Source: CAZMXP01 sp964570285
GTDB taxonomy: Bacteria; Planctomycetota; PLA2
Assembly: GCA_964570285.1 (NCBI GenBank)
Contig: CAZMXP010000035.1
Span: forward strand, 1 to 58,425
Length of the DNA stretch: 58,425 nt
Direction of reading: 5' to 3'
Shown here: positions 22,459-30,986 of the stretch, piece after piece
Numbering within the stretch: position 1 is the first letter of the stretch
Layout: every line of letters begins with the position of its first letter
Notes under the pieces: model-generated
The model's database searches: none
What the model was told of the DNA's origin: nothing
Seen by the model: the letters and a program-made list of their open reading frames with translations, nothing else
Translations under genes and position numbers: made by a program

Positions 22459-23193
22459 GTGGCCGAGAACCGCTTCGACGAGCCGATCGCCGGTCGCTAC
22501 GACGAGCGCACGGCCGACATGGTCCGGCCCGAGGTCCTCGACCCCGCCGTCGACTTCCTCGCGAGGCTCGCCCGCGGCGGCGCCGCACTGGAGTTCGGCA
22601 TCGGCACGGGGAGGGTCGCGCTCCCGCTCAGCGCGAGAGGCGTGGCGGTGCATGGCATCGACCTCTCCGAAGCGATGCTCGCGCGACTCCGGGACAAGCC
22701 CGGCGCGGACCGGATCGCGGTGACCGCGGGCGACTTCGCGGAGACGCGGGTCCCGGGCGACTTCCGTCTCGTCTATCTCGTGTTCAACACGATCACGAAC
22801 CTGACGACGCAGGAGCGGCAGGTCCAGTGCTTCCGGAACGCCGCCGCCCACCTCGAGCGCGGCGGCTGCTTCGTCGTCGAGGTCTTCGTGCCCGACCTCA
22901 GGCGCCTGCCGCCTGGGGAGCGGTACCGCCCGTTCGACGTAGGCCGCGCACACGTCGGCGTCGACGAGTACACGGACCTCGCGGGCCAGATCCTCACGTC
23001 GCACCACTACTGGATCGAGGAGGGTCGCGTCGAGACCTTCTCGGCGCCCTTCCGCTACGTCTGGCCTTCCGAACTCGACCTGATGGCCCGCCTCGCCGGG
23101 ATGACGCTGCGCGAGCGCTGGGCCGGATGGACGCGCGAGCCGTTCACGGGGGAGAGCAGGTCGCACGTTTCGGTGTGGGAGCGGCCTCCGTAG
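22459..23193 (+). CDS. class I SAM-dependent methyltransferase
   Basis: The 244-residue product has the glycine-rich SAM-binding motif I (ALEFGIGTGRVALPL), the acidic motif after the second strand (VHGIDLSEAML), and motif IV/post-I segments (DFRLVYLVFNTITNL, then LERGGCFVVEVFVPDL). Its overall match is to small-molecule methyltransferases of the Methyltransf_25 type. The substrate is unknown. The GTG start is 14 bp after the membrane protein stop, so the two may be co-transcribed. The copy B repeat lies directly downstream. Confidence 0.85.
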   Translation: MAENRFDEPIAGRYDERTADMVRPEVLDPAVDFLARLARGGAALEFGIGTGRVALPLSARGVAVHGIDLSEAMLARLRDKPGADRIAVTAGDFAETRVPGDFRLVYLVFNTITNLTTQERQVQCFRNAAAHLERGGCFVVEVFVPDLRRLPPGERYRPFDVGRAHVGVDEYTDLAGQILTSHHYWIEEGRVETFSAPFRYVWPSELDLMARLAGMTLRERWAGWTREPFTGESRSHVSVWERPP

Positions 23194-23204
23194 CGAGACA
23201 GCGC

Positions 23205-23300
23205 GGCACGGCCTCCGGTCGATCCGGGCCGCGGGTAGCGGATTTGAGAAGGAACCCAGGAAGGGAGGAACCCATGAGAGCAAGGGGGGTGCATGCCGGC
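23205..23300 (+). repeat. dispersed intergenic repeat, copy B
   Basis: This segment reads ACGGCCTCCGGTCGATCC, then GGGTAGCGGATTTGAG, AAGGAACCCAGGAAGGGAGG and AACCCATGAGAGCA. The same order occurs inverted at 31868-32050 and, more diverged, at 18112-18180. It follows the methyltransferase gene and has no coding potential. Confidence 0.75.
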
Positions 23301-23373
23301 TCTCGGATCGCGCAGTCCGGGGCGCCACAGACCCGAGGCGACGTCGCGGTGGAGCGGTCGTCGGGAAGCGGGG

Positions 23374-23745
23374 TCAGACGTGCTGGTCGACGAGGATCGT
23401 GTTGCCGTCGGGGTCCACGGCCGTGAAGCTCGCGGGACCCTTCGTGCGCTCGTCGGCCTCGGTGGTGAGCTTCACGCCCTCGGCTTTCAGCTTGCGCTGC
23501 AGTTCGCGCACGTCCGTGAACTTGGCGAGCTTCTTCGCGCCCTGGTCCCAGCCTGGGTTGAAGGTGAGGATGTTTCGGTCGAACATGCCCTGGAAGAGGC
23601 CGATGACGTGGTCGCCGTTCTTCAGGATCACCCAGTTCTGCGCGGGCTCCCCGGCGAACTGCTTGAACCCGAAGTGGCCGTAGAACTTCATCGAAGCGCC
23701 GAGGTCCTTGACCGCGAGGCTGACGGAGAAGGCGCCGAGTTGCAT
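23374..23745 (-). CDS. VOC-family (glyoxalase/bleomycin-resistance-like) protein
   Basis: The 123-residue product has the paired beta-alpha-beta-beta-beta layout of the VOC fold, starting FSVSLAVKDLGASMKFYGHF and ending in SFTAVDPDGNTILVDQHV. Single-domain members are metal-dependent or binding proteins of varied role, and no substrate can be assigned. The ATG has GGAG 9 nt upstream; a second ATG four codons earlier is out of register with the family start. Confidence 0.8.
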   Translation of the reverse strand: MQLGAFSVSLAVKDLGASMKFYGHFGFKQFAGEPAQNWVILKNGDHVIGLFQGMFDRNILTFNPGWDQGAKKLAKFTDVRELQRKLKAEGVKLTTEADERTKGPASFTAVDPDGNTILVDQHV

Positions 23746-23908
23746 GTCATGCTCCTTTGCAGGTGGGGACTTTGGTCGCGGACTTCGTTCCGGCGACCCG
23801 GGGCCCCATGCTACCGCGGGCTTGCGCGCCGGCCCCGGCTCTCGCCAGTGTTTGGGCCGCCCTCACCCGCACGCCCGGAAGACGAACCACGAAGCTGCGA
23901 CGTGGCAT

Positions 23909-24298
23909 TCACTTCAAGCGTTCGAGGCGGCCCTTGCGGCGGACCAGGTTCTTGTAGTCCCACTGGACGTCGCGCGCCTCCGCCAACCAGCGCGCGAGTT
24001 TCTTCTTGTCGATCTGGTCGACCGCCGTGTACCGGGCCTCGGCGGCCTTGAAGCTCCCCTCCTTGGCGAGCCCCTCCTCCCCGAAGGACTGGCCGCTCCA
24101 GAAGAGCAGCCGGATGCAGCTCTTGAGCTTGCTGTAGCCCACGACGGGATTGCCCTCGAGGAACCAGACGGGATGGGCGTGCCAGATCTTGTTCTCCGCC
24201 TCGGGCAGCTTGCGGTCGATCTGCTCGGCGAGCAGTCGGCAGATCGCCCGGTCGCCGGGCGCCTGCGCGTCGTTGTACTTCTGCGTGTCCGGGTGCAT
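23909..24298 (-). CDS. DUF1801 (YdhG-like) protein
   Basis: The 129-residue product fits the DUF1801 family: an N-terminal helix (DRAICRLLAEQIDRKLPEAE), the conserved KIWHAHPVWFLEGNPVVGYS, and IRLLFWSGQSFGEEGL. The family has a frataxin-like fold and no settled function. The start is the ATG at 24298, with GGAGGAG upstream. It is upstream of, and same-strand as, the VOC gene, 163 bp away. Confidence 0.8.
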   Translation of the reverse strand: MHPDTQKYNDAQAPGDRAICRLLAEQIDRKLPEAENKIWHAHPVWFLEGNPVVGYSKLKSCIRLLFWSGQSFGEEGLAKEGSFKAAEARYTAVDQIDKKKLARWLAEARDVQWDYKNLVRRKGRLERLK

Positions 24299-24579
24299 GC
24301 GGGTCTCCTCCCACGCGGTCGGTTGGCGTCACGGCTCTTTCGGTTCCCACCGGCGGGACACTCGCCAGGATTATCCCGTACTGCGGCTTGGGGCCGGGGT
24401 GCGAGAACGACGTCGACACGTGGCGCCAGGCTGGCCGGACGACGAAGTGCATGTGTCCCGGCTCCCAACCCGCGCGCGACCACAAGCACAGGCGCGCCTG
24501 ATCCGCCCTGGTCGGCTCCTGCACGCGCCGGGCGACCGCGTTAAGCGGCAGGCCGAGTTCCGATCCGATGGCCTGGCCC
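24299..24579. other. intergenic stretch with a possible decayed frame
   Basis: On the reverse strand, 24330-24524 can be read as ARLCLWSRAGWEPGHMHFVV followed by RPAWRHVSTSFSHPGPKPQY and GIILASVPP, which looks protein-like, but it lacks a start and any continuation. I cannot assign a family. No other feature is seen. Confidence 0.3.
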
Positions 24580-25236
24580 TCAGCGGCCGGCCGAATGCCC
24601 GTCCGTCCGCATCGCCTCCCTGGCCATCTCCTTCTGGGTGCCTGCCGCGTTCTGCACGGCGTGTCGTAGCTCGCTGTACGTGACGGACCCGCCCGACAGG
24701 GCCCGGAGCGAGTTCAGCGTAATTGAATGCTGGCTCCGCGTGCGACCGTCTAGCTGCGCGGTCGGGACGACGAAGAAGTCCCACTGCGAGACGTCGAGGG
24801 GATTCAGCGTGGACTGCTTCCGGTGCGCAAGCACCGCGAACACGTAGACATCGGCCTGCCGGCGCATCTCCTCACTCTGGCGGTTTGACTCTCGGTCCCA
24901 CGCGCGAGTCTTCGGGACGCGAAACGCGATCGGCGAGAACCGCCGCTGATGCCAGCTCTGGATGTAGGCCGCCGACTTCACCTCGATCTTGGTTCCGTCC
25001 TGGGCGGTGAGGTCGTAGGCGGCCCACTCGTGACGCACGCCCTCGGCCACGCCAAGCGCCTTTGCAACAAGAAACTCGGCAAGGACCCCGCGAGTGGCGT
25101 TGCTGACGAGATCGGAGCAGCTCCACTGCCAGAACCCAGCGAGATCGAACCCCAGGTCGCGAACGCCCTCTCGAAACCTCTCGTCGCCTCGGCGCCGGTT
25201 CACCTCGATCGGCCCTAGGTCGGGTGCCGGTTCCAT
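24580..25236 (-). CDS. orphan protein with a PD-(D/E)xK nuclease-like motif
   Basis: The 218-residue product carries a stretch typical of the restriction-endonuclease fold, AEFLVAKALG with AAYDLTAQDGTKIEVKSAAY, giving an E...D(x)nE-V-K pattern near residues 55-90. Residues 120-160 (ADVYVFAVLAHRKQ and WDFFVVPTAQLDGR) continue an alpha/beta core. Orphan proteins like this occur as solitary nucleases or as parts of restriction or defence systems. No methylase or helicase is next to it. The codon mix seems somewhat less GC-biased than its neighbours, a weak hint of transfer. Confidence 0.65.
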   Translation of the reverse strand: MEPAPDLGPIEVNRRRGDERFREGVRDLGFDLAGFWQWSCSDLVSNATRGVLAEFLVAKALGVAEGVRHEWAAYDLTAQDGTKIEVKSAAYIQSWHQRRFSPIAFRVPKTRAWDRESNRQSEEMRRQADVYVFAVLAHRKQSTLNPLDVSQWDFFVVPTAQLDGRTRSQHSITLNSLRALSGGSVTYSELRHAVQNAAGTQKEMAREAMRTDGHSAGR

Positions 25237-25272
25237 GGCTGGCTCGCCCTGTCAGGCTGCCCGATCAGCCGC

Positions 25273-25464
25273 TCAGCCGCGAACCGCCGTCCGCACGGAC
25301 GAGATCCGCCGGCTGCCGAGGATCACGGCCACCGCAGTGGTAACCGCAGCAGCCACGGCGGCCGTGCGTCTCGAGCCCGTCCACCAGAACAGGGCGAGCG
25401 CGAGCAGCGATGCGAAACCCGCCACGACCGCGACCCACAGCAAGTGCTTCATCCAGAGCGACAT
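25273..25464 (-). CDS. 63-residue membrane protein
   Basis: This small frame has AAGGAG 7 nt before the ATG. It encodes two hydrophobic segments (LLWVAVVAGFASLLALALFWW and AAVAAAVTTAVAVILG) joined by a short basic loop. It lies 36 bp upstream of the nuclease-like gene on the same strand and may share its message. No family is recognised. Confidence 0.6.
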   Translation of the reverse strand: MSLWMKHLLWVAVVAGFASLLALALFWWTGSRRTAAVAAAVTTAVAVILGSRRISSVRTAVRG

Positions 25465-25537
25465 CTTCACTCCTTGCCTGCCCACGTCTCGATTTCCCCG
25501 TCCAGCGTAACAGGTCGCGCGGCCCCTCTCCGGCGGC

Positions 25538-25550
25538 AGCGCCCCCGCGC
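25538..25550 (-). repeat. paired G-run (reverse strand G5-CGC-G5) after a stop codon
   Basis: The reverse strand reads TAGGGGGCGCGGGGGC just past the end of the 25554-26879 gene. Similar pairs follow stop codons at 50519-50531, 53654-53668 and 54416-54428. Confidence 0.55.
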
Positions 25551-25553
25551 CCC

Positions 25554-26879
25554 CTACCCATCCCGCCTCTTCAAGAGCCACGCGCCGATGCGCACCATCG
25601 CCGCCGGGTCCTCCTCCGGGCCGCGGGGGCAGGCGAGCAGCGTCGCCTCCTCGGCGCCGGAACGAAGCGTGATGTGGTTCTTGGCGAGTTCGTAGGTGCC
25701 CGCGACGCGGGTGATGTGCTGTTCGGGGGCGTCGCCGGGCGCGGCGCCGGTCAGCGTCGTCGACTTCTCGAAGGTGCCGTCGCGGCGGAAGGTGAAGACA
25801 GTGGCGCTGCTGCGCGTGATGCCGCCCTTCTCCAGCGTGGCGATGTGGGCGGCGTCGGTGGTGACCCAGGTACCGTCGAGGCGGGAGCCGTCGGCGAAGG
25901 GCCGCGCGCGGAAGGTCGGCACGCCGTTCAGCTTGATCTGGGTCTCGCTGACGCGCTCGAACGCAAGCGGCTTCCACTCGTCGGCGTCGCCGCCGAGTTC
26001 GATGTGCAGTTTGTCGCCGTCGAGGCCGTAGCCGCCGCAGCCGTCGGGCCACTCCTGCTGCATCCGCGCGAAGTCGGGGTCGTCGGGGTTGATGCCGACG
26101 CCGAGAAAGAGGCGGCCGTCGGGCATGAAGAGGAAGTGCTGCTCGACCAGCGCCGGCGGCGAGCCGTAGACGCGCCACCAGAGGCCCGAGAGGCCCTTCC
26201 CACCCGGCACGGCCGCGGGGTCGACCTTGACGCGCACGGCGCCGCCCGGCGCGCGCACGCGCTCGCGCACCGCCCACTCCTCCATCGTGCCCATGTCGGG
26301 GCCCGCGTAGCGGATGAAGAGGCGCTTGCCGTCGCTCTTCTTCACCGTCGCCGGCCACCACTTGCCGTGCCAGAAGACCTCGACCTCCTTGCCGACCATC
26401 TGCTCGGGTGCAAGCCCGCCGCCGTCGCCCTCGCGCCCCTTGCGCGGCAGCACCTCCTTCTCCTCCCCCTTGCGCCGGATCCGGTCGCGCGGCAGCCACT
26501 CGTCGGACTCGCTGCCATAGCCACGCCAGTGGACGAGGAACTTGCCGTCCTTGACTTCGAGGATGTCGATCTCGTACCAGGACTGGTTCCAGGAGGCCTC
26601 GCACCGCTCGCCGACGGCGGGGTCCGTCTGGTCGATGGCGGGGGGGCCCGGGGGGGCGGAGCGCCGTCTCAGCTTGCCCGCCTCGACCCAACTGTCCCAA
26701 CTGTCGGAGTAGTTGTCGTAGTGGACGAAGAACCCCTTCTCCCCCACCTTCAGCACGACGCCCGGATACCAGACCCCCCCGAACTCGATCTCGACCGCGT
26801 CGCCGACCGCGAACGCGTCGCCCGCCCGCGAGAGCGCGGCGGCGAGCATCAGCACGAGCATCATCCGGGCATTCGTCAT
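25554..26879 (-). CDS. exported protein with three Tudor/chromo-barrel-like modules
   Basis: The 441-residue product has a signal peptide (MMLVLMLAAALSRAGDA). Three similar barrel-like modules follow: VGDAVEIEFGGVWYPGVV (about 25-72), VGERCEASWNQSWYEIDI (about 88-138) and VGKEVEVFWHGKWWPATV (about 162-212). Each continues to a tryptophan or tyrosine pattern such as VHWRGYGSESDEWLP. They resemble Tudor-knot/agenet/chromo barrels, which in eukaryotes bind methylated residues or nucleic acid; here export makes chromatin binding implausible. The C-terminal half is a strand-rich region (FLFMPDGRLFLGVGINPDDP and others) with no family recognised. A G7-CCC-G7 pair lies in the first linker. The ATG follows TACATT by 6 nt. 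Confidence 0.75.
   Translation of the reverse strand: MTNARMMLVLMLAAALSRAGDAFAVGDAVEIEFGGVWYPGVVLKVGEKGFFVHYDNYSDSWDSWVEAGKLRRRSAPPGPPAIDQTDPAVGERCEASWNQSWYEIDILEVKDGKFLVHWRGYGSESDEWLPRDRIRRKGEEKEVLPRKGREGDGGGLAPEQMVGKEVEVFWHGKWWPATVKKSDGKRLFIRYAGPDMGTMEEWAVRERVRAPGGAVRVKVDPAAVPGGKGLSGLWWRVYGSPPALVEQHFLFMPDGRLFLGVGINPDDPDFARMQQEWPDGCGGYGLDGDKLHIELGGDADEWKPLAFERVSETQIKLNGVPTFRARPFADGSRLDGTWVTTDAAHIATLEKGGITRSSATVFTFRRDGTFEKSTTLTGAAPGDAPEQHITRVAGTYELAKNHITLRSGAEEATLLACPRGPEEDPAAMVRIGAWLLKRRDG
26640..26662 (+). repeat. paired G-run G7-CCC-G7 followed by CGGAGCG
   Basis: It lies in the linker between the first and second Tudor-like modules (reverse-strand coding, residues near 76). The trailing CGGAGCG also follows the G-runs at 41267, 43713 and 48389 (as CGRAGCG), linking it to that repeat family. 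Confidence 0.7.
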
Positions 26880-26885
26880 GCACCC

Positions 26886-26891
26886 AATGTA
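26886..26891 (-). promoter_or_regulatory. -10 hexamer of the Tudor-like protein gene
   Basis: Reverse-strand TACATT ends 6 nt before the ATG at 26879. Confidence 0.5.
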
Positions 26892-27005
26892 CCCCCGCGG
26901 CGCCCTCTCCCCCGGGCCCCCACACCTCCCGCGTCTGTCCGGGGATTCCGTCCTCCCGGGGCCGCCGCCCGGCCCCACTAAGAGCCTATCCGCGGACGGA
27001 ATCCG

Positions 27006-30000
27006 TTACCGCACGCTCACGTCCAGCGAAGTCTCCGCGCGGCGGTCGATGTGCGAGCCGGCGCCCGGCCGCAGCGTCCCGATGACGCCCTCGATCAGCC
27101 GCGGGCCCGGCGCGGTCACGCTGTAGGTGCGCCCCACGAACGTGCCGGTGAGCCCGAGAAGCTCCTCGCGGACGCGCGTGAAGCCCGGCGCGGTGTTGGT
27201 CCTTACGACGCGGTCGAGCATCAGGTCGAGCGACGACGCGCGCGTGACGAGCATGCCGGTCCGCGTCGCCGCCGTCATGACGCCGCCGCCGAGGAAGTCG
27301 AGTTCGAGGCCGCAGAGGGGCTGCGTGCCGGCGAAGGGGACGAGCCCGGCGACCGTGTCGGTGCGCATCAGCGCGTAGGTCGTGCTGAGCGGGCCGGGGT
27401 TGGGCCCCATCAGGAAGATCGCGCCGCCGTTGCGCGAGACGATGCCGCAGAGCGGCGAGGTGAAGCCGCCGCCGAAGTCCTGCACCATGTCGATGCACCC
27501 CTCGGAGTCGACGACGAAGGTGCCGGGGATGACGTTGGGCCCGGTCGGGAAGTCGGAGAAGAGGTCCTCGCGCACGCTGAACTGCGTGTAGGACATCTGG
27601 TAGGTGCCGCTCCCGAAGGCGATGCTGCCCTGCCCCTGCGCGGAGAAGAGGTCGCCCGTCGCGACCTGCGCCTGCGTCAGCAGGAAGCGGAGGTCGTAGT
27701 TGCCGGTCACCGGCGGCGCCACGATGCTCTTGCGCACGAGCGCCGCGCACCAGGACTCCTCGATGCCCTCGGCGTTCGTCAGCGTGACGATGTCGCCGCC
27801 GGCGGTGATGCCCCCCTTGAAGATGCAGATCGTCTGCGTCCCGAAGGGGCAGGGCACCGCGATCAGCGTGTTCCCGATGAAGGTGTAGGCGAAGCCGCTC
27901 AGCGTCGACGGCGTCGCGAGCACGGTGCTGACGTTGCGGCTCTCGTCGCGCGTCACGCGCTTGTCCTTCAGCACGTCGAACTCGAACTTCGTCGCGAGCG
28001 CGAAGGGCTCCTCGCAGACGAGCACGACGTCGGCAGGCTTCGGCCGCGCGCAGCCGAGGATCTGCGTGGTGCGCTCGAACGGGTTCGGGCTGCCGTTCGC
28101 CGGCGCGGCGAGCTCGATGCCGGTGGCGAGCGTCTTGTAGTCGTCGCGGATGCTCTTCGAGGTGAAATAGGGGGGGATCGGGGCCCAGGCGCCGAAGCCC
28201 ATGTCGGCGCCGAACGTGAAGTCGTCGTCGACGCCCCAGAAGGGCAGCCCGGGCAGCGAGAGCACGACGCCGCCCTCGGTCAGGAAGCCGATCTTGCGCC
28301 CCTTCTTCGACGTGATCACGCCGAAGCTGTCCACGAAGAAGCCGTCCTCGATCAGGAACTCGAACTTCGGCGGCGGGTTCGGGTTCAAGGGGTTGAGCCG
28401 GCAGTTCATGTCGCAGCGCCAGCGCTGGTGGAGCCCCTCGCGGTGGCCGACCAGGTGGTTCGCCTTGACGACGTTGACGCCGGGCGCCATCACCTCGAAG
28501 GCGCCGCCGCCGAGCCCGATCGCCCCGTGGTCGGCGATGCCCGACGGGCAGCGGCCGAAGAGCAGCGAGTAGATCGTGTCGGCGCCGGCAAGGATCGCCA
28601 TGCCGTGCGCGCCGTCGGGCGATACGAAGCCGTCGGCGAGCGTGATCCCCGACGAGGGGTCGAACCCCGAGAGCGAGAGGCGGCCGTCGGCGGCGACGGC
28701 GAAGTCGACCGCCGCGAGCAGCGGGTTCACCGCGTCCCCCTCGACGTCGCCCGTGGGCGTCGAGATCAGCCCGAGCACGAGGCACTTGCCCCGGGACCGC
28801 CGGAAGGAGGCCTTGCCCTGGATCGTCCCGTTGCCCAGGGCGCCCATGCAGAGGCCGACGACGAAGTAGTCGCCGTCGAGCGGCGGCGCCACCGTCGACG
28901 TCGGCGTCGCGACGCGCAGGCCGACGCGCCGCGCCCCGCCCCCCGGCAGCACCTCGTCGACGGTCGCGACCTCGAAGGTGGAGCCGTCGTCGAAGAGCAC
29001 GCGCCGCTCCTCCGCGGTCAGCGTCCCGCTCGTCGCCTCCCCGCTCGCCTGCCCCGTGCCGACGTCGAACTCGGCCTCGCTCCCCGAGTAGGACCCCGTC
29101 GCGAAGTTGACGCGAAGGACGCCGCACTGCCCGATCCCGTCGCTGCCGAGGTCTGCGAAGCGCGTCGCGCCGTCCCAGAAGGTCGGGGGTGTCTGCATGC
29201 CGGGCATGAACGGATCGCGGTACTGGTAGGCGAGCCCCCCCGCACCCCCCACGATCACCGGCACCGATCCTGCCGCGGCGCCCTCCGGCGCGAATACATA
29301 GAGACAGGTGTCGGAGGCGACTCGATAGACCTCCGCGGGCTGGCCGCCGAAGGTCACGGCCGGCGGCGAGCCCATGCGGAAACCCGAGCCGGTCACCTTG
29401 ACGAGCGTGCCGCCGAGCAGCGGCCCGCTCGGCGGGAAGATGTTCGTGACCGTGATCGGGGCGGCGGCGCTCGTGTAGCGGAAGAGGAAGAGGTCGTAGA
29501 GGCCCGTGGACTCCTGCCGGACCTCCACCCACGAATTCCCGGGGGGGGCAGCGGGGACGTCGAGTTCGTACGCGCCGGGCCCGAAGAAGCCCGCGGGGAC
29601 CGTCGACGTCGTGCCGTCGGCGTGGCGCCAGTGCGTCGTCACGGGGCTCCCGTCGAACTGGCCCGTGATGCGGACCCGGTCGCCGCCCTGTGTCGAGCCG
29701 GTGTTCGGGTAGACCGCCTGCGTGACCGGCGGGTCGTCGAGCACGCAGGTGCCGCCGTCGAGGTGATCATTGATCGCGTCGCAGAGCGCCTCGATGAACG
29801 GGTCGGTCGACCCGAGGCCCGTCGTGTTGTTCGGGTTGGTCTCAAGGAAGTTCAGCAGGTTGTTCTTGTACTGGATCATCGCGTCGACGGGATAGGTGCC
29901 GTTGCTCAACTGGATGCGCTTCCCGCACGCGACGCCGTCGAAGCGGCCGTCCATGCCGTCGACGGCGAACCAGTGCACGAGTTCCGCCGTCGGCACGCCG

Positions 30001-30566
30001 AGCGCCGCGGCCATCTGCGAGAGCGCGGCCGCGAGCAGCCACGCGCGCAGCGCGTCGCCGAGCGTCGGCGCGGGCACCGGGTTGCCGGCGCCGAAGCCGA
30101 GCAGTTCGTACTCCCTGCACGCGAGGTCGTAGGCGTCGCGCGTCGGCAGGCCCGGGCGCGCGGCGAGCAGGAACTGCAGGCGCCAGAAGACGAGCGTGGT
30201 CAGCACGGAGACGTTCAGGTCGATGCGGCTCTCCGGCTGCGCGAAGAAGATCGCGAAGAGCGCGAACTGCAGCGCGATGGTCTGGCTGAGGCCGGTCGAC
30301 TCGTCGGTGAAGCTGCCGCCGAAGACGCGGCAGGTGAACGAGCCGTCGCCGGAGACGCTGCCGCTGAACCGCGAGTCGTTCCCGATCGCGAAGTCGTGCG
30401 AGCCGCCGCGCTCGTCGTCGATGCGCAGCGTGCCGCCGTCGAGCGGCCCCTTCGTGGCGGTGCCGTCGAACTGCGTCTCGGCCTGCGGCGCCGCCGCGCG
30501 GTTGCCGGAGCTGCATCCGGCGACAAGGAGGAGAGTGACGAAGAGCGACGCGAGCCTGGTCATCAT
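27006..30566 (-). CDS. large IPT/TIG-domain lipoprotein
   Basis: The 1186-residue product has a lipoprotein signal (LFVTLLLVAGCSSG). A region of about 250 residues with helical parts follows (LRAWLLAAALSQMAAALGV). Two immunoglobulin-like IPT/TIG domains come next: VYPNTGSTQGGDRVRITGQF near 285, and IFPPSGPLLGGTLVKVTGSG near 375, followed by FRMGSPPAVTFGGQPAEV. The remaining 700 residues are repetitive strand-rich modules (RVNFATGSYSGSEAEF, GSGTYQMSYTQFSV and similar) ending near a TRASSLDLMLDRV segment. It is probably an outer-membrane-anchored surface or structural protein. The ATG has GGAGGTGG upstream. No enzymatic motif is seen. Confidence 0.8.
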   Translation of the reverse strand: MMTRLASLFVTLLLVAGCSSGNRAAAPQAETQFDGTATKGPLDGGTLRIDDERGGSHDFAIGNDSRFSGSVSGDGSFTCRVFGGSFTDESTGLSQTIALQFALFAIFFAQPESRIDLNVSVLTTLVFWRLQFLLAARPGLPTRDAYDLACREYELLGFGAGNPVPAPTLGDALRAWLLAAALSQMAAALGVPTAELVHWFAVDGMDGRFDGVACGKRIQLSNGTYPVDAMIQYKNNLLNFLETNPNNTTGLGSTDPFIEALCDAINDHLDGGTCVLDDPPVTQAVYPNTGSTQGGDRVRITGQFDGSPVTTHWRHADGTTSTVPAGFFGPGAYELDVPAAPPGNSWVEVRQESTGLYDLFLFRYTSAAAPITVTNIFPPSGPLLGGTLVKVTGSGFRMGSPPAVTFGGQPAEVYRVASDTCLYVFAPEGAAAGSVPVIVGGAGGLAYQYRDPFMPGMQTPPTFWDGATRFADLGSDGIGQCGVLRVNFATGSYSGSEAEFDVGTGQASGEATSGTLTAEERRVLFDDGSTFEVATVDEVLPGGGARRVGLRVATPTSTVAPPLDGDYFVVGLCMGALGNGTIQGKASFRRSRGKCLVLGLISTPTGDVEGDAVNPLLAAVDFAVAADGRLSLSGFDPSSGITLADGFVSPDGAHGMAILAGADTIYSLLFGRCPSGIADHGAIGLGGGAFEVMAPGVNVVKANHLVGHREGLHQRWRCDMNCRLNPLNPNPPPKFEFLIEDGFFVDSFGVITSKKGRKIGFLTEGGVVLSLPGLPFWGVDDDFTFGADMGFGAWAPIPPYFTSKSIRDDYKTLATGIELAAPANGSPNPFERTTQILGCARPKPADVVLVCEEPFALATKFEFDVLKDKRVTRDESRNVSTVLATPSTLSGFAYTFIGNTLIAVPCPFGTQTICIFKGGITAGGDIVTLTNAEGIEESWCAALVRKSIVAPPVTGNYDLRFLLTQAQVATGDLFSAQGQGSIAFGSGTYQMSYTQFSVREDLFSDFPTGPNVIPGTFVVDSEGCIDMVQDFGGGFTSPLCGIVSRNGGAIFLMGPNPGPLSTTYALMRTDTVAGLVPFAGTQPLCGLELDFLGGGVMTAATRTGMLVTRASSLDLMLDRVVRTNTAPGFTRVREELLGLTGTFVGRTYSVTAPGPRLIEGVIGTLRPGAGSHIDRRAETSLDVSVR
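29235..29250 (-). repeat. paired G-run (reverse strand G6-TGC-G7) inside coding sequence
   Basis: It encodes the VGGAGG residues in the second IPT/TIG region of the large lipoprotein. Confidence 0.55.
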
Positions 30567-30986
30567 GGGGCCACCTCCAGAATCGGCTCCGATTCTTGCA
30601 GGTGGCGCCGCCCCGGCGCAACCTCCAATCGGAAGTGACGCCCCTCACGAACTCACCGGAAGCGGGCCGGCGCGCGCAGGCGTCTCCCGCCGCAGGCGCG
30701 CACGTTCGCGGCGAGTGCCCGATCGGCGTGCCTGACGTTCATGCAGCCGATCCCGGGATCGGCGCCGCCTCCCGCACGCCACTGGTCGAGCGCGAAGACC
30801 GCCTGCTTCGCTTCGTGGTTGAGGAGTTGCATCGAACCGTAGCCATCGCCGGGCTTAGCGGGCTCGGAGTCGGCGCGCCGGCGCCGTCGTTGCGAGTGGC
30901 AGGGGGGGCGCGGGGGGGCGCGGCTGCCCTCGGACGGCTCTTGGTACCGCTTCTGGCGGCGCTGGTACCTACGCAACGGCAGGCAA
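30567..30986. other. intergenic stretch with a protein-like remnant
   Basis: On the reverse strand 30653-30830 reads MQLLNHEAKQAVFALDQWRA and GGGADPGIGCMNVRHADRAL, which looks like the end of a once-coding gene, but it lacks an N-terminal part and a start. I cannot name the family. The perfect pair G7-CGC-G7 (30902-30918) lies upstream of it. No promoter or terminator was clear. Confidence 0.35.
30902..30918 (+). repeat. paired G-run G7-CGC-G7, intergenic
   Basis: This is an exact example of the consensus pair, outside any convincing gene. Confidence 0.65.

Noticed and set aside
27051..30638. A 1195-codon open frame opposite the IPT/TIG lipoprotein gene
   Set aside because: It is an antisense shadow of a GC-rich coding region; composition is Arg/Ala/Asp-rich without hydrophobic cores, while the reverse strand gives a lipoprotein signal and IPT/TIG domains.
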